From CAZKBP01 sp964551015 (GTDB lineage Bacteria > Bacteroidota > Bacteroidia > Cytophagales > Microscillaceae): a stretch of DNA of 64,000 nucleotides. A program made the position numbers and the translations under genes. Location: assembly GCA_964551015.1 (NCBI GenBank), contig CAZKBP010000005.1, positions 62,001-126,000 of the forward strand. The letters are read 5' to 3'. The notes below the pieces were generated by a model. It was not told where the DNA came from, ran no database searches, and worked only from the letters and a program-made list of their open reading frames with translations. Position 1 is the first letter of the stretch; every line of letters begins with the position of its first letter. Positions 1 through 8,909 of the stretch are shown in pieces.

Positions 1-433
1 ATCTGAGCAATTTGATGACAATCGCCAAAAGTACCACCAAGTACATCCCCACTACCAAGAAAAAAATATCATGAGTAGCTGGATTCAAATTAGCCAACTC
101 ATAATTTCCCAAGAGAATAAAAGCCAGTACAATCGTGAAAAGTTCTAGATAGACCGACACTAAAATCGTGTAAGCCAAGAACAAGATAAATTGTGCGTAT
201 CGCTTGGCGAGCAAAAAACGAGGAATCAAATACAAATTAAGAAAGTAGGTCGTCAGCATGGTGGTAGGCAAGAGTAGACAGACAAACCAGAAGGTGCCTC
301 CATAATCTTCGTTTACGTGCCCAAAGAAAACTGTATAAAAAATCAACACACCCACCCAATAGAGTAGATGGAAAGCCACTCGATAGCGTCTTGAGAAAGG
401 ATCTTTCAAATAATCGTTGCGACGATTTTTCAT
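1..433 (-). CDS. Sensor histidine kinase, LytS/YehU-like membrane N-terminus (partial, C-terminus outside window)
   Basis: The reading frame opens with ATG at 433 and is still open at base 1, so about 144 N-terminal residues are visible. They contain four hydrophobic segments (about residues 20-38, 46-68, 80-108 and 122-142) and the stretch NLYLIPRFLLAKRYAQF. That layout is typical of the membrane domain of Bacteroidota LytS/YehU-type kinases, in which a His_kinase/HATPase part follows the fourth helix and signals to a LytTR response regulator. The kinase domain itself lies beyond the window, so the assignment rests on the membrane domain only. The gene diverges from the TolQ-like gene at 667. 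Confidence 0.68.
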   Translation of the reverse strand, partial: MKNRRNDYLKDPFSRRYRVAFHLLYWVGVLIFYTVFFGHVNEDYGGTFWFVCLLLPTTMLTTYFLNLYLIPRFLLAKRYAQFILFLAYTILVSVYLELFTIVLAFILLGNYELANLNPATHDIFFLVVGMYLVVLLAIVIKLLR

Positions 434-666
434 AAAGGCTAATTTGTAACAAATACTTTAAAATCCCCTTCAATTCGTGCCAAAGTAGACTAACAACGGC
501 AAACCGTAGAAGAATCAGCACTTAGCGGAGATGATCTACCTTTTATGATCAGGATAGACCCTAAAGCCACAGATGGTTGCCTTTGGACGATCTGCTCGCG
601 AATTGTCCCGAGAAGTTGCTAATCTTGTAGAAATAAATAATTTACAAATCCAAAATAATATTTTAT

Positions 667-1065
667 ATGAATTTTTACGAATGGCTTATCACGGGAGGGA
701 TCGAGTTTATGGCTACGATCTCATTAGTAGGTATCCTCATCCTAGGTTTAGTAGTCAAAAAAGGAGTAGATTTTTTTGTTTATGATGATCTTAAACCCAA
801 GCAGTTGCGTTGGGGGCTGGGAGGCATTTTATACCTTGGGAGTTTGGCTTTTGCTCTGGGAATTTTGGCGCAAGCCATTGGTATTTATCAGGCTTTGGTG
901 GCCATCGAGAAATGGGGGAAAGTATCGCCTGCATTATTAGCGGGTGGGCTCAAGGTATCTATGATTGCTCCTATGTATGGGTTGATCATTTTTATCCTCA
1001 GTTCTATTTTCTGGTTTTTGCTGAGAATGCGCTATTTACAGTTGATGCGTAAATTTGAGGAATAG
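667..1065 (+). CDS. Small MotA/TolQ/ExbB proton-channel family protein
   Basis: This 132-residue inner-membrane protein has three hydrophobic segments (about residues 12-30, 52-75 and 95-120). The run from ALGILAQAIGIYQAL through SPALLAGGLKVSMIAPMYGLI has the pattern of the MotA/TolQ/ExbB core: helix, A-GI--AL, then a Gly/Ala-rich helix ending in P--GL. It is much shorter than ExbB or TolQ (usually 200 residues or more) and lacks the long cytoplasmic region. No ExbD/TolR partner is adjacent. Short stand-alone proteins like this are common in Bacteroidota. Proton-driven coupling is inferred from the family, not shown. The ATG at 667 is preferred; the overlapping frame at 573-785 has no family features. 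Confidence 0.66.
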   Translation: MNFYEWLITGGIEFMATISLVGILILGLVVKKGVDFFVYDDLKPKQLRWGLGGILYLGSLAFALGILAQAIGIYQALVAIEKWGKVSPALLAGGLKVSMIAPMYGLIIFILSSIFWFLLRMRYLQLMRKFEE

Positions 1066-1129
1066 GATCAGGTTGCTAAGTTTTGATGAATCGCTGCCCT
1101 GTGGTCAACTTGGCTCCTGACATCTTTCC

Positions 1130-4126
1130 CTAAAAATGAAAAATGTATTGATTCAAGTCGTCTTCGCGAGAGAGTTTGAGTTTTTTCTTGAGGCGGTAGC
1201 GACTTTTTTCTACGCCACGAATGGAGATATTCTGGATAGAAGCAATATCGGCATTGGCCAGATTGATCCGAATAAAACAACAGAGCCGCAATTCGTTAGA
1301 GGTGAGATTGGGATGCCGATCTAAGATTTTTCGGGAAAAATCTTGATGTACCTTGTCAAAATGCAGTTGAAATTGATCCCAGTAATTCTCCGTTTTGATC
1401 TCAGAGTCAATCTTTCGGACGAGTTGTCTGATCTTCTTTTGGGCTTCGGGCTCAGAGTTGGGTTGAGAGCGGAGATTGTCTAATTCTCGTTTTAAGTCTT
1501 GTAATGCGTTATTTTTGTGGGCAAATTCTAGCAGAGAAGCGGATAATTCAGAGTTTTTACGCTCTACTTCGGCTTCTAGCCTTTCTTTATCTTGCTGTAG
1601 TATCTTTTGTTCGGCCAAGAGTAACTTTTGTTTGAATTTTTCTTCCCTTCTTTGATTCTGAAAGCGTACATAAGCAAAGAAAATCCCCAAGACTGTAATC
1701 AAGACCAGACCCCGGAACCAAAGTGTTTCCCAAAAAGGAGGGCTAATCTCAATCGTGAGCTGTTTGATCTCTTCATTCCAAACGCCGTGGTTGTTGGCCG
1801 CTTTGACCTCAAACACATAGGTATCTGCATCTAAGTTGGTAAACGTAGCCGAACGCTTGCCACCGTCTACAAAACTCCATTGATCCTCGAAGCCTTTCAA
1901 GCGATAGGCTAGCTGATTTTCAGAAGGGTTGGTATATTCGAGTGCCGCGAACTCGATGGTGAATACATTATCAAAATAGCTAAGATGGATACGAGGAGAA
2001 GCGTTCAGGGGCTGGGGCAAAATAGTTCTACCCTCGAATGCACCCACAGGAAGCGACTGATTAAAAAGCTTGAAATCCGTGAAGGCAATACGAGGAGGAT
2101 GAGGATTGGTTTTCAAGTTTTTGGAAGAGAATTGATTAAAACCATTGATTCCCCCAAAAAACAAAGTGCCCGATTGACTTTTGAGAGAAGCGTCTGGGTT
2201 GAATTGATTAGACTGCAGTCCATCCCGCTTATTGTAATTCGTAAAAACCTTTTGTTTGGAATTATAGGCAGATAAGCCCATATTGGTGCTAATCCAAAGC
2301 ATGCCGTTATGCCCTACTTCCAGCGCGTTAATTACATTAGAAGGCAAGCCATCTTGGGTAGAGTAATTCTTAAAACTAGATTTCCCAGCCTCGAGGCAGG
2401 CCAAGCCACCTCCTTCGGTACCCACCCAAATATTTCCTTTCTGATCTTCCAATAAGCAAAGCACGGAGTTAGCAGGCAAAGAGCGTGGGTCGCGGGGATT
2501 AAATCGCCATTGTTGGAATTTTTTTGAGCCAGCTGGAAGCATATTCAAGCCACCATATTCGGTACCAATCCATAGGTTCTGTTTGGAATCTAAGAGCAAA
2601 ACTCTGGTTTGTACATCGCTCAGACTTTTGGGATTTTTGGGATCAGGGAGAAAGTGGGTAAAAATTTGTGTATCAAGGTCGAGCCGGCTCAAACCACCTC
2701 CCAGCGTGGCAATCCAGAGATGCCCTTGGTGATCAGCCTGAATATCCCAGACATTATTATTCACCAAGCTATTCGGCTTATCATCTTCGTGTTGGTAGAG
2801 GCGTTTGACTCGCTTGGTTTGAGGATCAAATTGATTCAAGCCCTGCGCAAAAGTTCCTACCCAGATATCTCCTTGTTGATCTTGATACAAGCTAGTAATG
2901 ACATTACTACTCAAAGTATTGGGTACGTTGGGAGTGTGTTGATAAATCTCAAAAGTCTGACTGACGGGGTCAAATTTGAGCAAGCCCCCGCCGTCCGTTC
3001 CGATCCAAATTTTATTTTGTTGATCTTCTAAGAAACAAAGCACCGACTGAAAGCCCGGGGCATTGGTTTTGTTAATGGATTGAAGGAAGGTCAAGAATTC
3101 AGGCTGATAAGGCTTATAGACATTCACCCCTCCGTTGAAGCTACCTACCCAAACATTATCTCGGCTATCCGCAAACAGGTCGTATAAGGCATTGGTATTG
3201 AGGCTATTTTTCAAATTTCCAGAAAAGCGTTCATTCTGGAAAGATTCTCCTTTATTATCGCTATAAAATAAACCAGAACCGTCGGTACTGACCCAAATAC
3301 GCCCCTTAGAGTCCAAGGTGATATCCTTAACTAGGCCATTGCCCACTCGTTTTTGTTGGAAAGTCTTGCGTTTTAGGTCATAAAGATAAAGGTGATTACC
3401 CTCTGTGCCCACCCAGAGCGTTTCTTTTTGAGCCAATAAAGCTTTGCTATAGCTACCCAGATTCAATCCTTCTTCCGGGTTATCTTCTATCACTCGTATT
3501 TGCTGTTGTCTTTTACTGTAATAATGAAGCATAGGCCCTTCGGTCGCGATCCAGATATTTTGATCTACATCCTCGGCGATAGAAAAAACCAAATCATTTC
3601 TTAATCGAGAATTCTCCCGTGTAGCTCGTGTGTGAAAATGATCTACCTGATCCAGAGCAGGATTGGTACGAATCAGGCCGTGGCCGAGGGTGCCAATCCA
3701 GATATCTCCTTGCTGATCCTGAAAAATAGTCTGCACCGTAACTTCCGACCAGTTGAGCGGCTTGGAGAGTGGATTGGTTCGAAACTTTTGTGTTTTTCGC
3801 TCCAAAATACTGAACCCACCCTTACGCAGACCAATCCATATATTACCCGCTTTATCCTCTAAAAGGCATTGGATGGTGTTATGTTGGAGTCCTGTAGAAT
3901 CCTGAGGATCAGCTTTGTAAATCTCGAATTCATAACCATCATAGCGATTCAATCCATCTCGACTTCCGAACCAGAGAAAACCATCTCGATCTTCTAAAAT
4001 TGCGTAAATCGTGTTGTTAGAGAGCCCCTCGTCAATAGTCAAATGGTCGAAAGTAAGGGATTGCCCCAAGAGATGGGTGCATACATTAATCCAAACCAAA
4101 AGGATTGTCAACAGGACTTTATTCAT
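1130..4126 (-). CDS. Membrane-tethered transcriptional regulator: signal peptide, two-component propeller repeats, Y_Y_Y, TM, coiled coil, LuxR-type HTH
   Basis: The 998-residue protein starts with a signal peptide (about 1-22). A long array of Reg_prop repeats follows, each carrying a motif like GNIWIGT-GGGL and typically ending QDQQGDIWVGT, forming periplasmic propellers up to about residue 690. A Y_Y_Y-type Ig-like domain (about 725-790, YRLKGFEDQWSFV), one membrane helix (about 800-820) and a charged coiled coil (about 822-900) come next. The last 61 residues (938-998, LTSNELRLCCFIRINLANADIA to RYRLKKKL) are a LuxR-like helix-turn-helix. There is no histidine kinase or receiver domain, so ligand sensing would pass straight across the membrane to a DNA-binding domain. 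The architecture is recurrent in Bacteroidota, often tied to glycan use. The ligand and target genes cannot be told here. Confidence 0.86.
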   Translation of the reverse strand: MNKVLLTILLVWINVCTHLLGQSLTFDHLTIDEGLSNNTIYAILEDRDGFLWFGSRDGLNRYDGYEFEIYKADPQDSTGLQHNTIQCLLEDKAGNIWIGLRKGGFSILERKTQKFRTNPLSKPLNWSEVTVQTIFQDQQGDIWIGTLGHGLIRTNPALDQVDHFHTRATRENSRLRNDLVFSIAEDVDQNIWIATEGPMLHYYSKRQQQIRVIEDNPEEGLNLGSYSKALLAQKETLWVGTEGNHLYLYDLKRKTFQQKRVGNGLVKDITLDSKGRIWVSTDGSGLFYSDNKGESFQNERFSGNLKNSLNTNALYDLFADSRDNVWVGSFNGGVNVYKPYQPEFLTFLQSINKTNAPGFQSVLCFLEDQQNKIWIGTDGGGLLKFDPVSQTFEIYQHTPNVPNTLSSNVITSLYQDQQGDIWVGTFAQGLNQFDPQTKRVKRLYQHEDDKPNSLVNNNVWDIQADHQGHLWIATLGGGLSRLDLDTQIFTHFLPDPKNPKSLSDVQTRVLLLDSKQNLWIGTEYGGLNMLPAGSKKFQQWRFNPRDPRSLPANSVLCLLEDQKGNIWVGTEGGGLACLEAGKSSFKNYSTQDGLPSNVINALEVGHNGMLWISTNMGLSAYNSKQKVFTNYNKRDGLQSNQFNPDASLKSQSGTLFFGGINGFNQFSSKNLKTNPHPPRIAFTDFKLFNQSLPVGAFEGRTILPQPLNASPRIHLSYFDNVFTIEFAALEYTNPSENQLAYRLKGFEDQWSFVDGGKRSATFTNLDADTYVFEVKAANNHGVWNEEIKQLTIEISPPFWETLWFRGLVLITVLGIFFAYVRFQNQRREEKFKQKLLLAEQKILQQDKERLEAEVERKNSELSASLLEFAHKNNALQDLKRELDNLRSQPNSEPEAQKKIRQLVRKIDSEIKTENYWDQFQLHFDKVHQDFSRKILDRHPNLTSNELRLCCFIRINLANADIASIQNISIRGVEKSRYRLKKKLKLSREDDLNQYIFHF

Positions 4127-4201
4127 GGGAGCTTTACCCTATCGTTCGTGTCTTAAATGTGCGAAGAGTAAAAATAATCTAAATTATTCTTACTTTCTAA
4201 A

Positions 4202-4209
4202 CAAATCTA
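4202..4209 (-). promoter_or_regulatory. Candidate -7 box (TAGATTTG) for the propeller regulator
   Basis: Read on the minus strand this is TAGATTTG, matching the Bacteroidota TAnnTTTG box, and it would give a leader of about 70 nt before the ATG at 4126. No TTG -33 element is seen at the usual distance, so support is weak. Confidence 0.35.
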
Positions 4210-4360
4210 AAACGCTCCGAAATCGTTAAAGTTTGAATTTTTGTAGAAATTTAGCCACGCATATTCTTCCAGGAAGAGATGTATGAGAAGAACAGACAGT
4301 TCAAGATAAGGAGCTGATATGACCACGCACCGCTTGACTCATAGGCTGAATGATTGATTC

Positions 4361-5215
4361 TTAAAGGCTTAGTAAACCCAAATGCTGCAGAGCCTTCATG
4401 GTAATTTGTGAGCGAATGACAGGAAATAAATCCATGTTAAAAGCTTCTCGTGGCTCGATACGCGTGGCAAAATAATAAACCTTGTTTTCTTTTTCCAGAA
4501 AACCCACGAACCAACCCACGTTATTTCCTTCACGAATGGCCCAGCCCGTTTTGCCACTGAGTTGATAATCTTCATTTTGCTCAATGACAATCATCCGGCG
4601 CATAATCTGGTGAGTTCTGGGGGAAATGGGAAGCTCGGCTTCATAAAATCTTTGCAAAAAATCAATCTGCTGAAATTGACTGATTTTAGAATCGCCTTCC
4701 AGCCAAAAGCGATCTAGGCTACTCGAGTCCACGACCATCTGACCGTAATCAAATTTTTGGAGATGGTTTTGCATACGTGCCACGCCTACTTTCCGCGCTA
4801 CTTCTTGGTAGCAAGGCACACAGGAGCGATGAAAAGCCTGTCTAAAAATCATATCTTGCTCCCAAACTTCCATACTTCTTGGCTCACCATCCCACTCAAA
4901 TAAGGTGCTGTCACTTTCTACCACACCCGTTTCCAGCGCAATGATGGAGTTGGTGATTTTAAAAGTGGAAGCCGGAAGTTTGCCTTGCCTCGCCCAATCA
5001 AAATCATTTGCATAAAAAACTTCCTCTTGCGGGTCGTAAACCAAGATGGCTCCCTCGACCTCCGCCGAATCCAAGATTTCTTGGAAAGGAGCTTGGTAAA
5101 TTTCTCGTGAAGACGTCTGGGTGGAGTCTGCCTGCGTTGGCTCGTGGTTGGCAGACTTTTCTGCTGAGCAGGCGAATAAAAAGTAGAAGCAAATCAAAAT
5201 TACTAAACGATACAT
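4361..5215 (-). CDS. Class D (OXA-type) beta-lactamase-like lipoprotein
   Basis: This is a serine beta-lactamase or penicillin-recognising protein of class D. The ATG at 5215 is chosen over an upstream ATG at 5284 because it begins directly with a lipoprotein signal (MYRLVILICFYFLFAC, lipobox LFAC). In this 284-residue form the class D motifs appear in order: S83-T-F-K86 (nucleophile and the lysine carbamylated in class D), S131-C-V133 (SxV), Y157-G-Q159 (YGN variant) and K222-T-G224. Length fits the class. Enzymes of this type hydrolyse beta-lactams in the periplasm; some relatives such as BlaR sensors only bind them, but no sensor domain is present here. Resistance is not implied by sequence alone. 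The gene stands alone, without a BlaI/MecI-type repressor nearby. Confidence 0.85.
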   Translation of the reverse strand: MYRLVILICFYFLFACSAEKSANHEPTQADSTQTSSREIYQAPFQEILDSAEVEGAILVYDPQEEVFYANDFDWARQGKLPASTFKITNSIIALETGVVESDSTLFEWDGEPRSMEVWEQDMIFRQAFHRSCVPCYQEVARKVGVARMQNHLQKFDYGQMVVDSSSLDRFWLEGDSKISQFQQIDFLQRFYEAELPISPRTHQIMRRMIVIEQNEDYQLSGKTGWAIREGNNVGWFVGFLEKENKVYYFATRIEPREAFNMDLFPVIRSQITMKALQHLGLLSL

Positions 5216-5458
5216 AAGCAAAGTAATGAGCAGTTTATGCCTGCAAAATAGCAGGAAATTTTGATACGAAACAAATGCAGGCACAGAACTCCATATGGAC
5301 TCCTTGTCTGAGCCTGATGATGATAATACTTCCAGACATAGAATTTCAAAAAGATAGTAGCATGAGTAGATAAAAGGTTACATTTTTTGGTAAAATTTAT
5401 TTTTTCTCCAAAAAATTAGTAGAATTATACATTCAACAAAAACCAAATAGCCTAAATC

Positions 5459-8400
5459 ATGAAAAAACAATTTTTACTCTACTTTTTCTCTCTGCTATTC
5501 GCAGGAGAATTATCCGCGCAAATCAATGCCCGTATGTTCCGCTATCCCGATGTGTCTCAGGAGCACATCTGCTTTGTCTACGCTGGCGATATTTGGCTGG
5601 TGGATAAAAATGGCGGTCAAGCTCGCAAACTCAGTTCACCCAAGGGCACCGAGATGTTCCCGCGCTTCTCGCCCGATGGTTCGCAGATTGCTTTCACGGG
5701 GAATTACGATGGAAATCAAGATGTCTATCTTTTGCCCACCACGGGTGGCATTCCCCAACGCTTGACTTATCACGGCTTTCCCGATATGGTGCAAGACTGG
5801 CATCCAGACGGGGACAAAATTCTCTTTTCCTCCCGACGCAAAAGTGAAAAGCAACGCTTTAATCAATTTTACCTGATCTCTACCAAAGGAGGCATGGCCG
5901 AAAAACTCCCCTTGATGCAAGCTGAGTTTGGCTCCTTTTCGCCGGATGGCAATCAAATCGCTTTCACCGACCGAAGCCGTGTGTTCCGTACCTGGAAACG
6001 CTACCGAGGTGGCACCGCTCCTGACGTGTATATTTATGATTTTAATCAAAAATCCTCTACGAACATAACAGGCAACGATGCCAATGATGAATTACCGATG
6101 TGGCAAGGAGATAAGATTTATTACCTTTCTGATCAAGGTGCTGAAAAACGCTACAACATCTGGGCTTATGACACACAGAGCCAAGAAAATAAGCAATTGA
6201 CCAACTTCAAGGATTTTGATGTGCATTTCCCAGGGATCGGCCCCGAAGAAATGGTCTTTGAAGCAGGAGGGAAGCTTTATTTGATGAATTTGTCCAGTGG
6301 GGATTATAAAGAAGTGCTCGTGCAAATTACCACCGACTTCTTGACCATGGCTCCACGTGCCGAGAAAGTCAAGAATCTGATGCAACACATGAGCATCGCA
6401 CCTGATGGCAAAAGAGCCGTAATCGAGGCCAGAGGTGAGCTATTTTCTCTACCCGCCGAAAACGGTTATGTCAAGAATTTGACCTCAAGTAGTGGCGTAG
6501 CGGAGCGTTTCCCTGCTTGGTCACCCGATGGTAAGCAACTTGCCTATTGGAGCGATCGCAGTGGTGAATACCAGCTCACGCTATTAAATTTAGAAACTAA
6601 TGAAGAAAAGAAACTGACTAACTACGAAACAGGCTTTCGCTATAGCCTTTACTGGTCGCCAGATAGCAAGAAACTAGCTTTTGTGGAGCAAAACATGAAG
6701 ATCAAAGTTTATGATCTCAATACCAAGCAAACCTTGGAAGTAGATCAGGGACTCTGGATGTATCAGGGCGATCTGGAAAATTTTACCGCAGACTGGTCGC
6801 CCGATAGCCGCTGGCTGGCCTATGCCCGTGGCAATGAAAATCGGAATAGCTCGGTTTTTCTCTACGATGTGAATAGCCAACAACGGCACCAAATTACCAG
6901 CGAATTTTATACGCATGCACTCCCTACTTTTGACCCCGAAGGAAAATATCTGTTCGTAACGACCAATCGCCATTTTTCGCCAGAATATAGCGACTACGAC
7001 AACACTTTTATTTACCCCAATGCTACGCAAATCGCCGCCATTAGCTTAAGAAAAGACGTGCCTTCGCCTTTGGCTCCCAAAAATGACGAGGTTTCTGTAA
7101 AAGAAAACGACAAAGACGAGGACAATCAAGAAAAAAGCGAGGAGAAAAAAGATGAGGCCAAAGCTGTCAACATTGATCTGGAAGGATTAGAACAAAGACT
7201 CGTCTTACTACCTATGAAGCCTGGGAATTACGGGAAAATGAAAGCCGTCAAAGGGAAACTCATTTACCAAAAATATCCCAATACAGGTTCTGACGAAGAG
7301 AAAAGCCCTTTGATGTATTTTGATTTGGAGGAGCGAGAAAGTAAAACCATCTTGGACGAAACAGATGACTACACAGTATCAGCTGATGGGAAGAAAATTC
7401 TGGTAAGAGATGGCTCCAACTTGGCCGTAGTGGACGTGGGTGAGAAACAAAAAATGGATACGAAACTCCCTCTCGACGAAATGGAAGCTACCATTGACCC
7501 CAAAGCCGAATGGAAGCAAATCTTCACGGACGTTTGGCGTTTTCAGCGAGATTATTTCTACGATCAAGACATGCACGGCCTCGATTGGAACGCCCAACGT
7601 CAGCAGTACGGCAAGCTTTTGGAAGATGCCGTTACGCGGGACGACGTCAATTTTGTGATTGGTGAATTAATTGGCGAAATCAATGCTTCTCATACTTACC
7701 GAGGCGGAGGTGATCTAGAAGACCCCGAAAATCGTAGCGTTGGCTATCTGGGGGTAGATTGGGAAGTTGACCAAGGATATTATCGCATCCAAAAAATCAT
7801 AACCGGTGCTCCTTGGGACGCAGAAGCCCGCTCTCCACTGCATATGCCCGGAATAGATATCGACGAGGGAGATTACATCTTGGCGGTCAATGGCAAAGAC
7901 CTAGACATCAAACAAGAACCCTATGCCGCCTTTCAGGGCTTGGCTGGCAAAACCGTAGAACTTCTCGTCAACAGTAGCCCTGGCAAAGCAGGGGCTAAAA
8001 AAGTAATTGTAGAAACCATGCGTAGCGAGGCACGCCTTCGTAATTTGGCTTGGATCAATGCCAACCGCGAAAGGGTAGCCGAAGCCACCAACGGCGAAGT
8101 AGGCTACGTGTATGTGCCTAGCACGGGCTACGATGGTCAAAATGAATTAGCACGACAATTCTACGGGCAATGGCAGAAAAAAGGCATGATCATCGATGAA
8201 CGCTTCAATAATGGCGGGCAAATCCCCGATCGCTTCATTGAGTTGCTCAATCGCAAACCACTGGCTTACTGGGCGGTTAGAGACGGCAAAGACTGGCAGT
8301 GGCCTCCTGTGGCGCACTTTGGCCCCAAGGCGATGCTTATCAACGGCTGGAGCGGCTCGGGTGGCGATGCTTTCCCCGATTATTTCCGCAAGGCAGAAGT

Positions 8401-8689
8401 AGGTCCCTTGATAGGAGCGCGTACTTGGGGAGGCTTGATTGGCATCACGGGGGCGCCTTCGTTGATCGATGGTGGCTATGTAACCGTACCCACTTTCCGT
8501 ATGTATGATCCTGATGGTACTTGGTTTAAAGAAGGTTACGGCGTAGACCCCGATATTAAAGTACCTGAAAACCCGGGCGAACTCGCCCAAGGCCGAGACG
8601 GGCAATTAGAAAAAGCCATCGAGTGGATCAAAGGTCAACTCGGCTCCCAAGCCAGTCAAGGCGGGCATCAAGGTTACGAAGAACGATAA
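5459..8689 (+). CDS. Tricorn-type protease (S41 family) with beta-propellers and PDZ domain
   Basis: The 1076-residue secreted protein starts with a signal peptide (cleavage near ELSAQ, residue 20). It continues with WD40-like/PD40 blades (motif FSPDGSQIAFTG and repeats such as WSPDGKQLAYWS) up to about residue 520. An acidic linker near 545-570 (EDNQEKSEEKKDEAK) is followed by a tricorn core domain, a PDZ segment (about 760-850) and an S41 peptidase domain. Catalytic residues of the tricorn family are visible: S744-H745 in NASHTY, the serine motif GWSGSGGD (S965/S967) and the E in WFKEGYGVDPDI. Full-length organisation is intact. It is expected to degrade peptides in the periplasm or at the envelope. 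It is followed by a strong hairpin terminator and appears monocistronic. Confidence 0.92.
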   Translation: MKKQFLLYFFSLLFAGELSAQINARMFRYPDVSQEHICFVYAGDIWLVDKNGGQARKLSSPKGTEMFPRFSPDGSQIAFTGNYDGNQDVYLLPTTGGIPQRLTYHGFPDMVQDWHPDGDKILFSSRRKSEKQRFNQFYLISTKGGMAEKLPLMQAEFGSFSPDGNQIAFTDRSRVFRTWKRYRGGTAPDVYIYDFNQKSSTNITGNDANDELPMWQGDKIYYLSDQGAEKRYNIWAYDTQSQENKQLTNFKDFDVHFPGIGPEEMVFEAGGKLYLMNLSSGDYKEVLVQITTDFLTMAPRAEKVKNLMQHMSIAPDGKRAVIEARGELFSLPAENGYVKNLTSSSGVAERFPAWSPDGKQLAYWSDRSGEYQLTLLNLETNEEKKLTNYETGFRYSLYWSPDSKKLAFVEQNMKIKVYDLNTKQTLEVDQGLWMYQGDLENFTADWSPDSRWLAYARGNENRNSSVFLYDVNSQQRHQITSEFYTHALPTFDPEGKYLFVTTNRHFSPEYSDYDNTFIYPNATQIAAISLRKDVPSPLAPKNDEVSVKENDKDEDNQEKSEEKKDEAKAVNIDLEGLEQRLVLLPMKPGNYGKMKAVKGKLIYQKYPNTGSDEEKSPLMYFDLEERESKTILDETDDYTVSADGKKILVRDGSNLAVVDVGEKQKMDTKLPLDEMEATIDPKAEWKQIFTDVWRFQRDYFYDQDMHGLDWNAQRQQYGKLLEDAVTRDDVNFVIGELIGEINASHTYRGGGDLEDPENRSVGYLGVDWEVDQGYYRIQKIITGAPWDAEARSPLHMPGIDIDEGDYILAVNGKDLDIKQEPYAAFQGLAGKTVELLVNSSPGKAGAKKVIVETMRSEARLRNLAWINANRERVAEATNGEVGYVYVPSTGYDGQNELARQFYGQWQKKGMIIDERFNNGGQIPDRFIELLNRKPLAYWAVRDGKDWQWPPVAHFGPKAMLINGWSGSGGDAFPDYFRKAEVGPLIGARTWGGLIGITGAPSLIDGGYVTVPTFRMYDPDGTWFKEGYGVDPDIKVPENPGELAQGRDGQLEKAIEWIKGQLGSQASQGGHQGYEER

Positions 8690-8781
8690 AAGATGGAAAG
8701 AGCCGCCACGGAACGGCAGTTTCTTGGAATAAAGTGAAGCTCAAGCGTGGCTTTACCGTGAAAGTTTCTTTTGTCTTGTAA

Positions 8782-8826
8782 AAAGTCTTCAGATTTTGAT
8801 CAGTCAAAGTTTGAAGACTTTATTTT
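8782..8826 (+). terminator. Rho-independent terminator after the tricorn-type gene
   Basis: An 18-bp stem with two G-T pairs (5' arm starting AAAGTCTTCA, 3' arm ending TGAAGACTTT) closes on the loop TCAG and is followed by ATTTTGT. It sits about 90 nt after the stop codon. Confidence 0.8.
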
Positions 8827-8909
8827 GTAATTATCTTGGGTGAATACTTGGCTCAATCCCTGAAATCGCCCAAATAATAGGCATTACTTTTGGTATCATT
8901 TTCAATTAA

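Noticed and set aside
573..785. 70-codon frame overlapping the TolQ-like start
   Set aside because: The TolQ-like frame in the same place has clear membrane helices and family motifs; this one does not.
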